Source of the DNA: Neostapfia colusana
Taxonomy: Eukaryota > Streptophyta > Magnoliopsida > Poales > Poaceae
Assembly: GCA_030760725.1 (NCBI GenBank)
Contig: JASWHV010000011.1
Span: 17,137,501-17,201,500, forward strand
Length of the DNA: 64,000 nt
Reading direction: 5' to 3'
Part shown: positions 38,027-49,666 of the stretch, piece after piece
Numbering within the stretch: the stretch's first letter is position 1
Layout of the letters: each line of letters starts with the position of its first letter
The notes under the pieces: model-generated
Seen by the model: only the letters and a program-made list of their open reading frames with translations
What the model was told of the DNA's origin: nothing
Database searches by the model: none
Translations under genes and position numbers: made by a program

Positions 38027-38806
38027 ATGGTTCGCATGATTCGCACCGCTCGCAAGTCCACAGGAGGGAGAGTTCCCGTAGTTGCCCTTGCCGAGAGAGA
38101 GGAGAGCCGTCCGGTGACATACCTTTCCTACGGATTGGCAGTAGGAGGCTTATTGCGCCGTCTTCGGCGTATGCTCGAAGCCGCCGGCAATACGGGCAAT
38201 CTAATCATCCACTATAACTCCACCAGGACCATCCGTGAGAAGAGGGAAGAATGGAGTTCAGAGATGAGGATTATACACAAAAATCGGCTGCTTAAGATCC
38301 ACCGCTCTCCAGCTTGTAGAGCGACACAGGTCGATGCGGAGAAGGATGTCACCTGGGAGGCCATCACCTGCCAGAGTCACATCTATCATCGCCACCTGGA
38401 CAGGACTGAGTACATGTATGTCCTCTAGCGTGAGAGTGGTACCACGGAGTACAAGTACCCGCCAGTGCAGCAGGGGACTTCCCATGAGCACATGGGCTTG
38501 TGCTTGGAGGATGCTGCTATGCTCAGCACTCGACTGCAGTAGTGTCAGCAGGAGCTTCAGGATGTTCGTGACATCCTGAAGGAAACCGAGGCGTTGCTTT
38601 GAGCCTGCTTGAGGGCGAGAGAAAGAGGAGATGGGAATGAACTGTGTGTCACCGTGAATGATACATGGACTCCTGACTCCCCGGATCGCTGAGAGATCAG
38701 GCGTCGTCGCACTTCTCCACCAGCAGCCTCCCCACCCAAAGCAGAGTCAGAAGACAGCCGAAATGATGAGGAAGATCCCGAGGAGCCAGCTCAAGAAAAC
38801 GAGTAG
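38027..38806 (+). pseudogene. Element B extra ORF upstream of gag (ORF0) with histone H3-like N terminus; four in-frame stops
   Basis: 260 codons in a single frame from ATG 38027 to TAG 38804-38806, interrupted by TAG 38426-38428, TAG 38540-38542, TGA 38600-38602 and TGA 38690-38692. There are no frameshifts. The first codons read MVRMIRTARKSTGGRVP. Aligned from the Met, the run TARKSTGG is identical to histone H3 residues 6-13 including Lys9 and Ser10, with Arg2, Pro16, Leu20 and Ala21 also matching and Lys4 and Lys14 replaced. The middle is unrecognised. Beyond the first stop come a coiled-coil candidate (LQDVRDILKE) and an acidic tail (DEEDPEEP), like element A's ORF0. The ATG follows TTTTGTTTTAG, a splice-acceptor-like sequence. 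Function unknown; an accessory protein possibly engaging histone-tail readers is inference. Confidence 0.72.
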
Positions 38807-39110
38807 TGTAGAGTCCTTCCCTTAGTTAGCAAGATGTCGAATAGTCGAGTCGTTACGTTAAGATAATGGTGTGTTAATGCTTGGTGTGTGACGTGAGTTG
38901 TGGAAGCCTTGAGCAATTGTCCACAGCCTCGTCTTCAGATTGTTTTGCTTTGGCATGTGAACCCACATGAAATAATATTGCATTTATTTTTATGTGAGAA
39001 ATGAACCCTCAGAAAAGTATAACAAAGCCTCAACACTTCAAAGTACAAACAAATGAAAGTAGTAAGATGATAATAAATACTTTCAAATTAACATTTGTTG
39101 ATTCTGCCAG
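38807..39110 (+). other. Spacer between ORF0 and gag in element B
   Basis: AT-rich with no coding signal. It ends GATTCTGCCAG immediately before the gag ATG, resembling a 3' splice site. Confidence 0.6.
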
Positions 39111-40208
39111 ATGGCCGGAAGAGGAAAAGGACGTGCTGCCAACCCCGCCAACAACAACGATGAGGCATGCAACCCTCATCCTTCTGGAGGCCAGGACCGG
39201 GGTGGTCTCCGTGAAGGAGTTGATCCTCTCCACCCAATGCTGGAGAATAAAAATCAGCTCATCCAGAACTTGACTCAAGTGGTGGCCAACTTGCATCAAG
39301 TTCCACCTCCACAAGCTGCACCACGCCAACCAAGGTTGAGTGAGTTTCTAGGAACTCAACCTACAAAGTTTGCAAGTGCTGCTGAACCTCTGGAGGCAGA
39401 TGATTGGCTGAAGACCATTGAAAGTAAGATGAGGATCATACAGTGCCAAGGGTATGAGAGGGTGCTGTTTGCCTCTCATCAATTGCATGGAACTGCTGCT
39501 GATTGGTGGACCGCCTACGTGGCCGCCCATCATGACCCTGAGAACATCACTTGGGAAGAGTTCAAGCGTAGCTTCCACAACCATTACATCCCAAGAGGTG
39601 AACTCAAAAACAAGAGGAAGGAGTTTTTGGGACTGCAGCAGGGAAACATGACGGTGAGGGAATACCTCACTAAATTTACTCAACTATCCCGTTATGCCCC
39701 AAGGGACATAGAGACTGATGAGCAGAAACAAGATTGTTTCGTGGAGGGACTTACCGCAGAAATGCAGTGTGCAATGTCCTCAAATGAGTATGAAAGCTTC
39801 CAAAAGATGGTGGATAGAGCGTTTGTGGTAGAAAGGAAGCTAAAGGCCTTGGAAAATGAGAATAAGAGGAAGGCCGGGTGGTCACATCAAGCCTCAGGGA
39901 GCAACACCCGCCCACGTCTGATGCAACAACCTACAGGGCAGACGAACCGTGCTGCGGTACCCTACTCAGCACCAAGAGGGTACAACCCGAACTACAGGCC
40001 TCCGGCAGCACCAATACAGCCACAACGTCAGTTTGTACAGCAGCCTCGCCCCGCATATCCACCTCGACCAGCAGTGCAAGGACCTCCAAACCAACCCCAA
40101 GACAACAAAGGCCAGGCACCTAAGGTTGGGGTGCAATGTTTTAGCTGCGGTGAAGTGGGGCACTACGCCCATAAATGCCCAAAGAAGAAGCCCACGCAGC
40201 CACAATAG
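39111..40208 (+). CDS. Element B Gag polyprotein
   Basis: 365 residues, intact. The basic start (MAGRGKGRA) is followed by the retrotransposon gag domain (about residues 75-200, with EADDWLKTIE, GTAADWWTAY and RYAPRD) and a proline/glutamine-rich linker. A CCHC zinc knuckle follows near residues 344-357 (CFSCGEVGHYAHKC) and binds RNA for packaging. Forms the cytoplasmic virus-like particle. The stop TAG at 40206-40208 sits in CAA-TAG-CAG, and the same frame stays open into pol, so this is either a mutated fused gag-pol or a readthrough arrangement. The start is chosen as the first ATG after the splice-acceptor-like AG. No broken residues seen. Confidence 0.9.
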   Translation: MAGRGKGRAANPANNNDEACNPHPSGGQDRGGLREGVDPLHPMLENKNQLIQNLTQVVANLHQVPPPQAAPRQPRLSEFLGTQPTKFASAAEPLEADDWLKTIESKMRIIQCQGYERVLFASHQLHGTAADWWTAYVAAHHDPENITWEEFKRSFHNHYIPRGELKNKRKEFLGLQQGNMTVREYLTKFTQLSRYAPRDIETDEQKQDCFVEGLTAEMQCAMSSNEYESFQKMVDRAFVVERKLKALENENKRKAGWSHQASGSNTRPRLMQQPTGQTNRAAVPYSAPRGYNPNYRPPAAPIQPQRQFVQQPRPAYPPRPAVQGPPNQPQDNKGQAPKVGVQCFSCGEVGHYAHKCPKKKPTQPQ

Positions 40209-43200
40209 CAGAATGTGATGCGAGGGCGGGTGAACCACGTCACTATGGAGGAAGCGCAAGAGGCACCCGATGTGGTAGTTGGTAAGTTTCCTGCCAATTT
40301 ACACCTTGCAACCCTGCTGTTTGATTCTGGTGCTACCCACTCGTTCATTGCTCAAGGGTTTGTTAAGAAGCATGACCTAGCAACAACACAAATGAACCAT
40401 ATGCTAGCTGTGAACTCTCCAGGGGGAGAAATAAGGACAAGACAAGTGTGTCCCAAAGTGAACCTAGACATTAATGGGGTGGTATTTACTGCCAACCTCA
40501 TAGTGATAGATTCCCAACGGATCGATATTATTTTGGGAATGGATTGGTTGACAAAACATAAAGGAATCATCCATTGTTCGACCATAAAGGTGGAACTAAC
40601 TCACCCTAGTGGCACAAGAGTAAAGTTCATAACAATACACGAGCCTAGGAGGGACATTAAATTAAATCAAGTTGAGGTGAAAGTGGAGGAGATCAGGACC
40701 ATCAGGGAATATCCGGATGTTTTTCCGGAGGAGTTGCCAGGTATGCCTCCCGATCGTGAAGTGCAATTTGCAATTGAGCTAGTGCCTGGAACAGCCCCGA
40801 TATACAAGCGACCTTATCGGATGGACTCCAAGCAGCTAGAAGAACTCAAGGATCATTTGAGAGAATTGACGGAGAAGGGGTATATTCGCCCTAGTTCCTC
40901 ACCATGGGGAGCTCCGGTGATATTTGTGCCCAAGAAGGATGGAACCCAAAGGTTATGCGTGGATTACCGTGCCTTGAATGAGGTAACCACCAAGAACAAG
41001 TACCCATTACCCCGCATCGAAGACTTGTTTGATCAGTTGAGGGGAGCTTGTGTGTTCTCGAAAATTGATCTCAGGTCGGGATACCACCAACTCAAGATAA
41101 GTCAATCTGATATTCCCAAGACAGCTTTCGTATCTCGGTACGGACTGTATGAATTCACTGTCATACCTTTCGGGCTAACTAATGCCCCGGCATGCTTCAT
41201 GTATCTCATGAACAAGGTATTCATGGAATATCTGGACAAATTTGTGGTGGTTTTCATAGATGACATTCTTGCCTTCTCCAAAGATGAGGAAGAACATGAG
41301 AAACATCTAAGGTTGGTGTTGCAAAGGCTGAGAGAACACCAACTATATGCCAAGTTGAGCAAGTGTGAGTTTTGGCTGAAGAGAGTTCCCTTCTTAGGAC
41401 ATATAATCTCGGAGGGAGGAATCTCCGTGGATCCCGCCAAAATCGAGGATATCCAGAAGTGGAAGACCCCTGAAAATGTCAGGGAAGTTTGAAGCTTCTT
41501 GGGATTGGCTGGATATTATCGACGGTTTATTGAGGGGTTCTCCAAAATCTCGAGACCTCTCACCAAACTGTTGGAGAAGGGAATCACATTCACCTGGACG
41601 CCACAGTGCGAGACGAGTTTTCAGGAGCTAAAGAAGAGATTGACAACAGCCCCAGTGTTGGTTATGCCAGATATGCAAAAGAATTTCACAGTGTACTGCG
41701 ATGCCTCTGGAAACGGGTTGGGATGTGTCCTCATGCAAGAAGGGCATGTCGTGGCATATGCATCCCAGCAGCTCCGGAAGCATGAGAAAAACTATCCTAC
41801 ACATGACCTAGAATTAGCCACAGTGGTACACGCGTTGAAAATTTGGCGGCACTATTTGATGGGGAAGAGAACCGAGATATATACGGATCATAAGAGTTTG
41901 AAGTACATATTCACACAGCGAGACCTCAACCTCAGACAAAGGAGATGGTTAGAGCTAATCAATGACTTTGATGTAGGCATCAACTATCATCCTGGGAAAG
42001 CAAACGTCGTGGCCGATGCATTGAGTCGGAAAATGCAGGTCAATAAGTTGAGCTTGAAGGACATGCCTGCAGAATTGAAGGACGAGGTTATAAGGCTCAA
42101 TCTATGCCTGGTAAATAGTGGTGAAGCCATCGCCATAGAAGTGGACTCCACACTAGAGCGAGACATACGCGAGGGTCAAAAGAATGACGAGAAGATACAA
42201 GAGATCAGACAACTCATCAAGGAAAATAAAGCTCCTGGTTTTAGAGAGGATGAACAAGGAATGGTGTGGCACGGGAAAAGAATCTGTGTGCCAGAAGTAA
42301 AGGAAATCCATGAATTGATTTTGAAGGAGGCTCATGATTCTGACTATTCCATTCATCCTGGGAGTACGAAGATGTACCAGGACCTCAAGAGCAGGTATTG
42401 GTGGTATGGCATGAAGCGAGATGTCGCGGAACATGTTGCCCTATGTGACACCTGTCAGTTGGTGAAAGCAGCACATCAACGACCCGCGGGATTATTGCAA
42501 CCACTCAAAGTGCCTGAATGGAAATGGGAAGAAATCAGCATGGATTTCATCGTGGGATTTCCTAGAACCCAATCAGGATATGATTCGATATGGGTCATCA
42601 TTGATAGGCTAACCAAGGTAGCTAGCTCACTTCATCCCCGTGAAAGAAAGCTACAGCGGATCCAAATTGGCAGAGCTGTACATGTCATGGATCGTGTGTT
42701 ACCATGGAGTGCCAAAGAAGATTGTGTCAGATCGAGGGACACAGTTCACCTCAAGGTTCTGGCAGAAGTTGCATGAAACCATGGGAACCAATCTGAATTT
42801 CAGCTCTGCCTATCATCCCCAAACCGACGGGCAGACGGAAAGAACCAATCAGATTCTTGAAGATATCTGAGGGCATGTGCACTCAAAAACAATCGGAGTT
42901 GGGATAAAAACTTACCATATGCGGAGTTTTCCTATAACAACAGCTATCAAGCTAGTATGAAGATGTCACCGTTTGAAGCCTTGTACGGGAGGAAGTGCAG
43001 AACTCCCCTATTTTGGAACCAAACAGGGGAAAGTAAAGTGTTTGGTCCAGAAGTACTACAAGAAGCCGAGGCGAAGGTGAGGGAAATTCGCAATAACTTG
43101 AGGATAGCACAGACACGCCAAAAGAGCTATGCCGATGTACGAAGAAGAGAGCTCGTTTTCAACGTGGGGGACTATGTCTATCTCAAGGTGTCCCCTATCA

Positions 43201-43583
43201 GAGGACTTCGTCGGTTCAAGGTGAAAGGGAAGTTGTCACCTCGATACATCGGACCCTTTCAAGTTTTGGAGAGGAAAGGCGAAGTGGCGTATCAACTAGA
43301 ATTACCGGCTCGTCTATCGGATGTGCACGATGTATTCCATGTGTCACAACTCAAGAAATGTTTGAGGACGCCTGAGGAGGTGTTACCCATGAATGAAGTG
43401 GACGTAGCTGAGGATTTGTCTTATGCTGAGCAACCATACAAGATTTTGGAGACAATGGAACGCCTCACCAGAAATAAAAGAATCCGGATGTGCAAGGTGC
43501 AGTGGAAGCATCACTCAGAAGAGGAAGCCACCTGGGAGCGGGAAGATGACCTAAAGGCACAATTTCCGGAATTGTTTTCTTAG
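40209..43583 (+). pseudogene. Element B pol: protease, RT, RNase H, integrase, chromodomain-like tail (three lesions)
   Basis: In frame with gag after its TAG; the first ATG is at 40218. Aspartic protease (LLFDSGATHSFIA), then reverse transcriptase (LCVDYRALN, FIDDILAFS). TGA at 41490-41492 falls just before SFLGLAGYY, where related elements carry an amino acid. RNase H follows (VYCDASGNG, YTDHKSLKY, PGKANVVADALS). Integrase has the HHCC finger (HELILKEAH ... CDTC) and Asp regions (SMDFIVGF, VSDRGTQF), with the Glu near TDGQTERTNQ. Two frameshifts interrupt integrase: an extra four bases that duplicate a neighbour (gctagct, 42621-42627) and a one-base loss near 42867 giving TGA 42868-42870. 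The final frame (to 43583) ends in a chromodomain-like segment (EEATWEREDDLKAQFPELF) expected to steer integration to marked chromatin. Confidence 0.92.
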
Positions 43584-43614
43584 AACCACCAATCTCGAGG
43601 ACGAGATTTCTTTT

Positions 43615-43628
43615 AAGGGGGGTAGAGC
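43615..43628 (+). other. Polypurine tract of element B
   Basis: AAGGGGGGTAGAGC directly before the 3' LTR, following the conserved gacgag...ttttaa block. Confidence 0.88.
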
Positions 43629-46600
43629 TGTAACACCCCAAAATTTTGTTAAGACCCTAAATCATGTTAAGAGGGGAATTTAAAATTTTTTGGACGTGTT
43701 GCATGTTTTGCAAAAATTCAAATTCAAACTGGAATTCAAATTAAACTCAAATCAGAAAAGAAATAGAAAAAGAAAAAGAGAAAACAGAAAAAAACCGGCC
43801 AGTGGGCCGCAACCCACCAGCCGGCCCAACCAGGGCCGCGCCAGCCCGCAGCCGCGCGCGCCGCTTCCTCCCACTGACAGGCGGGGCCCGCCAGCCCTTC
43901 TTCTACCTCGCGCCCGCGTCGGGATTCTCTCACCCCGGATCAAAACCGACCCGGATTCCTGCGCATCCCCGCCGAATTCCGTTCGTAGGCGACGCGGACT
44001 TGATCTAAACCACCCCGCCGCCTTTCCCCGTCTATAAAAACCCCGGCCTCGTTCTGTTTTTCCCACGCGATCCGCCGATTTTCCTCCGGTGAGAACCGAG
44101 ACTTCTCCGGTGAATTATGGCCGATCTAAGCTCGGAAATTCCGATCTAACTCGCTGGTCTTGATCCACCGCCTCCGGGGAACCTTGCAGGTGCAGAAAAC
44201 TCGGTGACTTGTGGTGTAAACACAGCGCCGATGAGCCTCGCCGTGAATTCACCTCGGACCTCGTTGCCGATCACCTTCCGGGACCTCCAAGCTCAAGAAA
44301 ACCCCCGAGGTGAGATCCCCAACCTCCCCTCCACCGATCTATGCCATAAAATCACAGTTCTAGGAAGAATTCTCGAAGATCCGAAAGTCTCCGGCGAGAT
44401 CACCGCTTCCCGCCGCCTTGGGCCGCCGGCAGCGCCACCCGCGCTCGATCAGAGCGACGTGGCCGCTTGTGCGCCGTTTATTTTAAATCGCACGGTAGGG
44501 TTTAAACCCCCGCGTACCGGTTCGATGTTATAATCTCGGCCGTCGGTTTAAAATCGGACGGTCCACGTCAGCCCCGCGTTATAAAGACTGGAAATCTTAC
44601 GTGCTACCCCCTGGGGTTCTCGGGAAATAAAAGCTAGCCCCGAAAACTTCTGATCTAGCCCCTGGAACTCTAGAAATCATGTAAATTCATTTAAAAATCA
44701 GTTTTAGCCCCTGGACTTAATGAAAATTACGAAAAACACCTCTGATAAGTGTAGCTAGACCCCTGGAAATTCTGAAAATAATATTATAGACCCTGTAATG
44801 GGGTGAGTTTGTCTTTTTAGCCCTGTTTAGTATTTAAATTAGGAAATTGAATATGTGGCTAGTGTTTAAAAAATTAAAAAGTGGGATAAACATATTGTCA
44901 TAATTAAATTAAAAACTTTCTCAGTATTTAGAAAACTTTGGAGTAAGATAAAAACATATTTTGGGCTGAATTGAATCTGTTTAATTTATTATTCACATTT
45001 AGCGACACATTTTTAAGTAATGAATAGTTTTAGAAAATAGGAAAATAATTGTGAAATAGTTTACATCAGAGGCAAAGGTCAAAATATGTTATTAAATTAT
45101 TTAGGACCAGAACCTATTCTGTTTAGATGATGTGTATTACTAATTTCATAATAAAGAACACATTTATGTATAGGAGAATAAATCTGAAAATATAGCAACT
45201 AATAAATGATAAATGGAGTTTCTAAAATCCAAAGAATTCAGTTTAAGGTTGGTAAAAATTCTAAAGGCACATATGGAGAAGAAAAATACTTTTCATACAT
45301 ACTTGGTAGTGAAAAGGTGTAGTAGTTGAATATAAGGAATTTATTGGAAACTCATATATAAATAGTAGGTAAGTATAAATGGGAACACAAAAGTAGGAAT
45401 CATATACACATGATTAAAAGTGCATGCAAGCCACAAATCAACACACATAGAGTAACCACAACACATATAATGGTGAATGACTTTCATAAATATAAATGTG
45501 TGGTTTGTATGAAGTGGAAGTGTGAACTATGTCTTATGGATTGTTGTTTTTCTTTTGCTATGTGTGATGGTACGATGTAGAACCTGCTCAAGAGCAAGTT
45601 ATTCCTTTCCAAGATCAGGACTACCCATTTCAAGAGCAGCAGGAAGGAGGCAAGTGTCCTTGACCACTTTGATCCTATGCTAGGATGTGTAGCTAGAATT
45701 ATTTGCATTGTCAATTGAAATATGAAACCCATGCTAGGAAGTTTCCCTAGAATTGCATTACCTTGTTCCCTTGTAGCTTGGGTTGGGATTTATTTTATCA
45801 TGTCATTTATTATTATGCATATGCTTAGCCATGCTTAGAATGGGATATTTGGGACATGAGATCATCAGTTTATTTTACCATACTCTTGAATGAGATATTG
45901 AGAGTTATGTAGAGGTAGGGATCAAGGCAAGATTGGATGTTTTGGTTGTGTGCTGGGTGCACGAGACTCGGGTTTGTGTTTAGTACTTGCCTGGATCCTA
46001 AGGACCGGTTCATGGAGCATGTAACCTGGCTTTACCGTGCCAACCACATGCTGAGATGGGGCAGCTTGGCCAATTAATTATGTGTATCCCCGGCGTAGTA
46101 TGGGTGTGTTGGATGGTGCGGGGAATAGGTGTCAGCTGGACTACCATATGAACCGCAAGGCTCAAGAGGGGGCCACTGCAGCGGGGTTGGAGCCTCTTGT
46201 ATGCTGTTAGGGGTGAAATCTCAGTGGGCCCACGCTCGTCGGGAATCCCTTTGTAAAGGCTTCGTAGTGATCTCCTGGCTACACACCTGGGATGTGTGAA
46301 TGTGGTTCGTAGCCACTGGCATAATGGAGGTTCTTTTAGTCCACCCGGCAACGGGGGATGAAATCACTACATGTGGGTACAGTGGTACAAACTCTGCAGA
46401 GTCAAAACTGTCATGACAGCCGTGCTCACGGTCAAGAGCGGCTTGGACTTATTCATGATTAGAGGATTGATGGTTTTGGAAGTTAAGCGGGGAGCTTAAC
46501 ATTGGAAATGATGTTATGGTTATTGGATTATGATGATGGGATGGGAGATTGGGACCATTTCACTTGTGTAGTAATGTAGGTGCTTAATAAGCTAAGGTGA

Positions 46601-47046
46601 TAGGTATTAATTGCGTAGTGCTTTAACCATGAGTTCAACCTCTCCTTGTTCTAGCCATATATGATATAATTTTCCCACACTTGCTGAGTACCATTGGTAC
46701 TCAACCTTGCATATTTGTTGGTTTATATTGCTGCTCAGGTCAAGATAATGAGGTGGTGTATAATGATCAAGACTTTGGACCCGAAGAAGGTTTCTAGGTT
46801 CATGAAGACCCCCGGGCAACGCCTGTGATGAAGCCCTTAAGAATAATATTACGCTGCTAGTTTATTTACTTGTGATGAACTTATTATTGTCCATTGAGAC
46901 ATTTGCGAATGTAAGACTTATTTATATTCGACACCTGGCTTGTAATAAATGATGCTTCACTATTTGTCATCACATGTATGAGAAAATGATCCTGGCATAC
47001 ATGTGATATTCACTTGGTTGTTTCTTCGGAAAAACCGGGTGTGACA
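43629..47046 (+). repeat. Element B 3' LTR
   Basis: 3418 bp, near-identical to 34391-37807, with the TATA-like motif at 44032-44040. Followed by the target duplication cggac. Confidence 0.95.
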
Positions 47047-49619
47047 CGGACCCTATACTCGTGAGTAGATTCCAACTACTTGTCTTGTACTGAAGTCTAT
47101 AAACATTAAGCACAGCATGAACTACTCGAGGAGTTAGACACTACCCTCACCCTTGTTGGAATAATCTGGTTATGCATTTAGGGTTTAATCCATCCTACAC
47201 CTAATGCACACACATGCTTCACGCTAAGTTTACATAAAGCAAAACATTGTAATACTTGTTGAATGCAAACCGGGGCTTGCCTTGTTGCTGCTGGTCACGG
47301 GTTAATGTATCTTCTGGAGGTATGAAGTCGAGTATCTCCGGGTTCTCCTCGCGTTCAGCGACTACATGTAAGCAATTTAAGGACATGTTAATTTAAATGC
47401 AATGTGTTGAATTGGTATATAAAGACCATAACTCTAGCTAGACATCCCCTTTGGCTCTGAAATTTTTTACTATGACTTGGTAAGAACCTAACCAGAGACT
47501 TGACCAAGTTTCATCTGAATCAAGCTCATTTGAGCCCTGTACAAATAAAAGTCTAAAAACTCATTACTAGAGCTTCTAAGGATTTCCAGGGATTTTCATG
47601 GATCAAACCATTTCTTTCTGGAAACTAGAGTTTGAGATGGTTCGAATGGAGTTGGTTTCATGTAATTTGAAGAATCCTATATAAAGTTATGCCCTGATCA
47701 AAATTTGAGAAAATCTTAAAAATGTTTCTGTACATTTTTATATTTTCTCAGGGTAGTTCAATTAGTCACACCATTAGGGGGGCTAAATGAACTTGGATGG
47801 ATCTGAAATTTTTCCTGTGACTCAAGGATTTCCAAATGAACATCCTAGACGAATTTCAGAATTTTCCATAACGGAAATTTCGAGATAAAATTCCCAACAG
47901 TTTAAATTTTAGGAAATTAAATCTGTAAAATTAATAAGTTTCATGAGCTGGAACTTTTTTTGCTGTACAGTACTCGAAAAGATGAATCCAACAAAATTTG
48001 GTTCACTAAATTAGGAGCTTCCTAGCAAAAGTTATGGGCATTTGAAGTTGAACTAAATCTGAAATTCAAAGAAAAGTTTAAACCCTGCATGCGGGCCCCA
48101 CCACGCGCTTTTTTCTTCCTCGCGCGCTCCTGAGCTCGGGTAGCGGTGCTCTCCGGCGTGGTCTGCTGGAAGGGATTTCCCGGCCTCCTCTAGAGCCAAA
48201 TCTCGCTGCCCCTGCCTTGCACAACACGGGAAATTCATCCCCGGTGTCGGCCGAGGCTCCCAGTGCCCGGAACCCTACCCGCGACGTGCCGCGGCTACGA
48301 AGCAACTCCGGCAACTTCGCCCAGCTCCTACAGATGCTCATATCTAGCAACCCTTGTCCCTACAGCTCCGTGGTGACATGCTAAGAACGGATATGGCGCG
48401 GGTTCACCGTAAAAATGGCCGGAGATGGGAGCTCACCGTCGACCTAGGTCCAATATCGACGGCAACTCGAAAAACTCAAAGAGCGGAGCCTAAACTCGAT
48501 GGTTTTTGCTGATTTTTTTATCCTGTATGTCCGTGGAAACGTGTAGAACGTGTGTGTAGCTCGGCATACGCTGTGGTGGACTAATCACCACGAATTTTGG
48601 AGTTTTGAGCGACCTGGTTCTATGAACACCGAAAAGTAAACGGGGAGATTCCCCTGCGACAATGCATGAAATGATGTAGGGTCTTCACCATGAGTTGGAG
48701 CAGCCTCTGCTGCGTCTATTTGCTGTTGATCATCAGCCACGAGAGTGCTCAGAACGGCTGCGCACCGGGGAACCGAGAGGGCGGCCGGTGGTGGCTGTGT
48801 TTGCTACCGAGCGTGTGCGAAGGCAGGGCAAAGACTCAGTGTGAGCAATGAGTAGAGGCTTCTGGGGCAAGAAGGCCACAGCTCTGTACGCCAGCACAAC
48901 GTGCAAGCTGGGGAGGTGGCAGCGAGAGCATCTCGCTGGCGTTGTCCAGTGAAGAGTCCCGAGGGAAAAACAGAGCCCCGAGTAGAAGGTGGTTCACACA
49001 GTTTGTGGGATTGACCTGTGGGCCCTCTTTCCCTCTATCTCATTTCTTTTTTTTCACTGCAAAGATCTCAGATACTCACAATTTAAGGGTATACTTCTCC
49101 CCCAAGTAATGAGTTGAATTTGAGATCCTTAAATTGGACTTTGTTTGGTCACATTTGATTCACATTTGAATTTGAAATTGAAATTCAGTTTTGAATTAAT
49201 CCAAATATAGCCCCCGACAAGACGAACTCCATTGGGGATGAAAATTGGGGGAGTAACTCAGAAAATTGTGCTGAGTTTGAATATGATGTTAACTTTTGAA
49301 TCCAAGTGATGAGAATGGCTTAAATTTGAATTTGCATTCAACTAACCCTTTTTGCCATTGTCTCCAAAAGCACCTCAAAATAATTTGAACTGGCATGAAA
49401 CTTGGCATGAGCACTCCTAAGAATGATTAGGGCCTAATTGTAAGCTCCTCCTCTCATGTTCATGTGTGTGAGCTCCTACTTTTGGAGTTATGAGTTTTTC
49501 CTCTAATCACCTCTTAATAGTGTTTACTTGCTCTTCACAAATGTTCATGAGACTTCCAAAAAATGAGCGGTGATGTGGTGATGTGATGAACACTCTAGCA
49601 AGTAAGTTTTCCCGTAATA
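47047..49619 (-). repeat. Array D, LTR b, second part
   Basis: Continues LTR b after element B. It opens with the target duplicate cggac, then the conserved inverted repeat (about 47062-47084). The GC core is at about 48100-49000. It aligns with LTR a over its last 2.2 kb and with LTR c over its first part. The minus-strand start is TATTACGGGAAAAC at 49619. Without B, LTR b is about 3.7 kb. Confidence 0.85.
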
Positions 49620-49666
49620 TTGTCCTTATTTAGAGTGCTATCTCCTAAGCAGCTCTGATGCCAGCC
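49620..49666 (-). other. 47-bp spacer between LTRs b and c, carrying a primer-binding site
   Basis: Same length as the spacer at 33188-33234 and differing at about two positions. It includes minus-strand TGGCATCAGAGCTGCTT. There is no room for any coding region. Confidence 0.78.

Larger units (their letters stand above)
34391..47046 (+). mobile_element. Element B: 12.7-kb Ty3/gypsy chromovirus-type retrotransposon (Tekay-like)
   Basis: Two near-identical LTRs (34391-37807; 43629-47046) with TG...CA ends, target duplication cggac at 34386-34390 and 47047-47051, PBS, ORF0, gag, pol and PPT in order. The long LTRs, the integrase C terminus with a chromodomain-like run (MCKVQWKHHSEEEATWE), and the gacgag...ttttaagggggg block at the end of pol point to the Tekay/Del chromovirus clade; that placement is from memory of the family. 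It is inserted in LTR b of array D. It is the best preserved element here, but has one stop in pol, two frameshifts in integrase, four stops in ORF0 and a stop between gag and pol. Confidence 0.95.
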
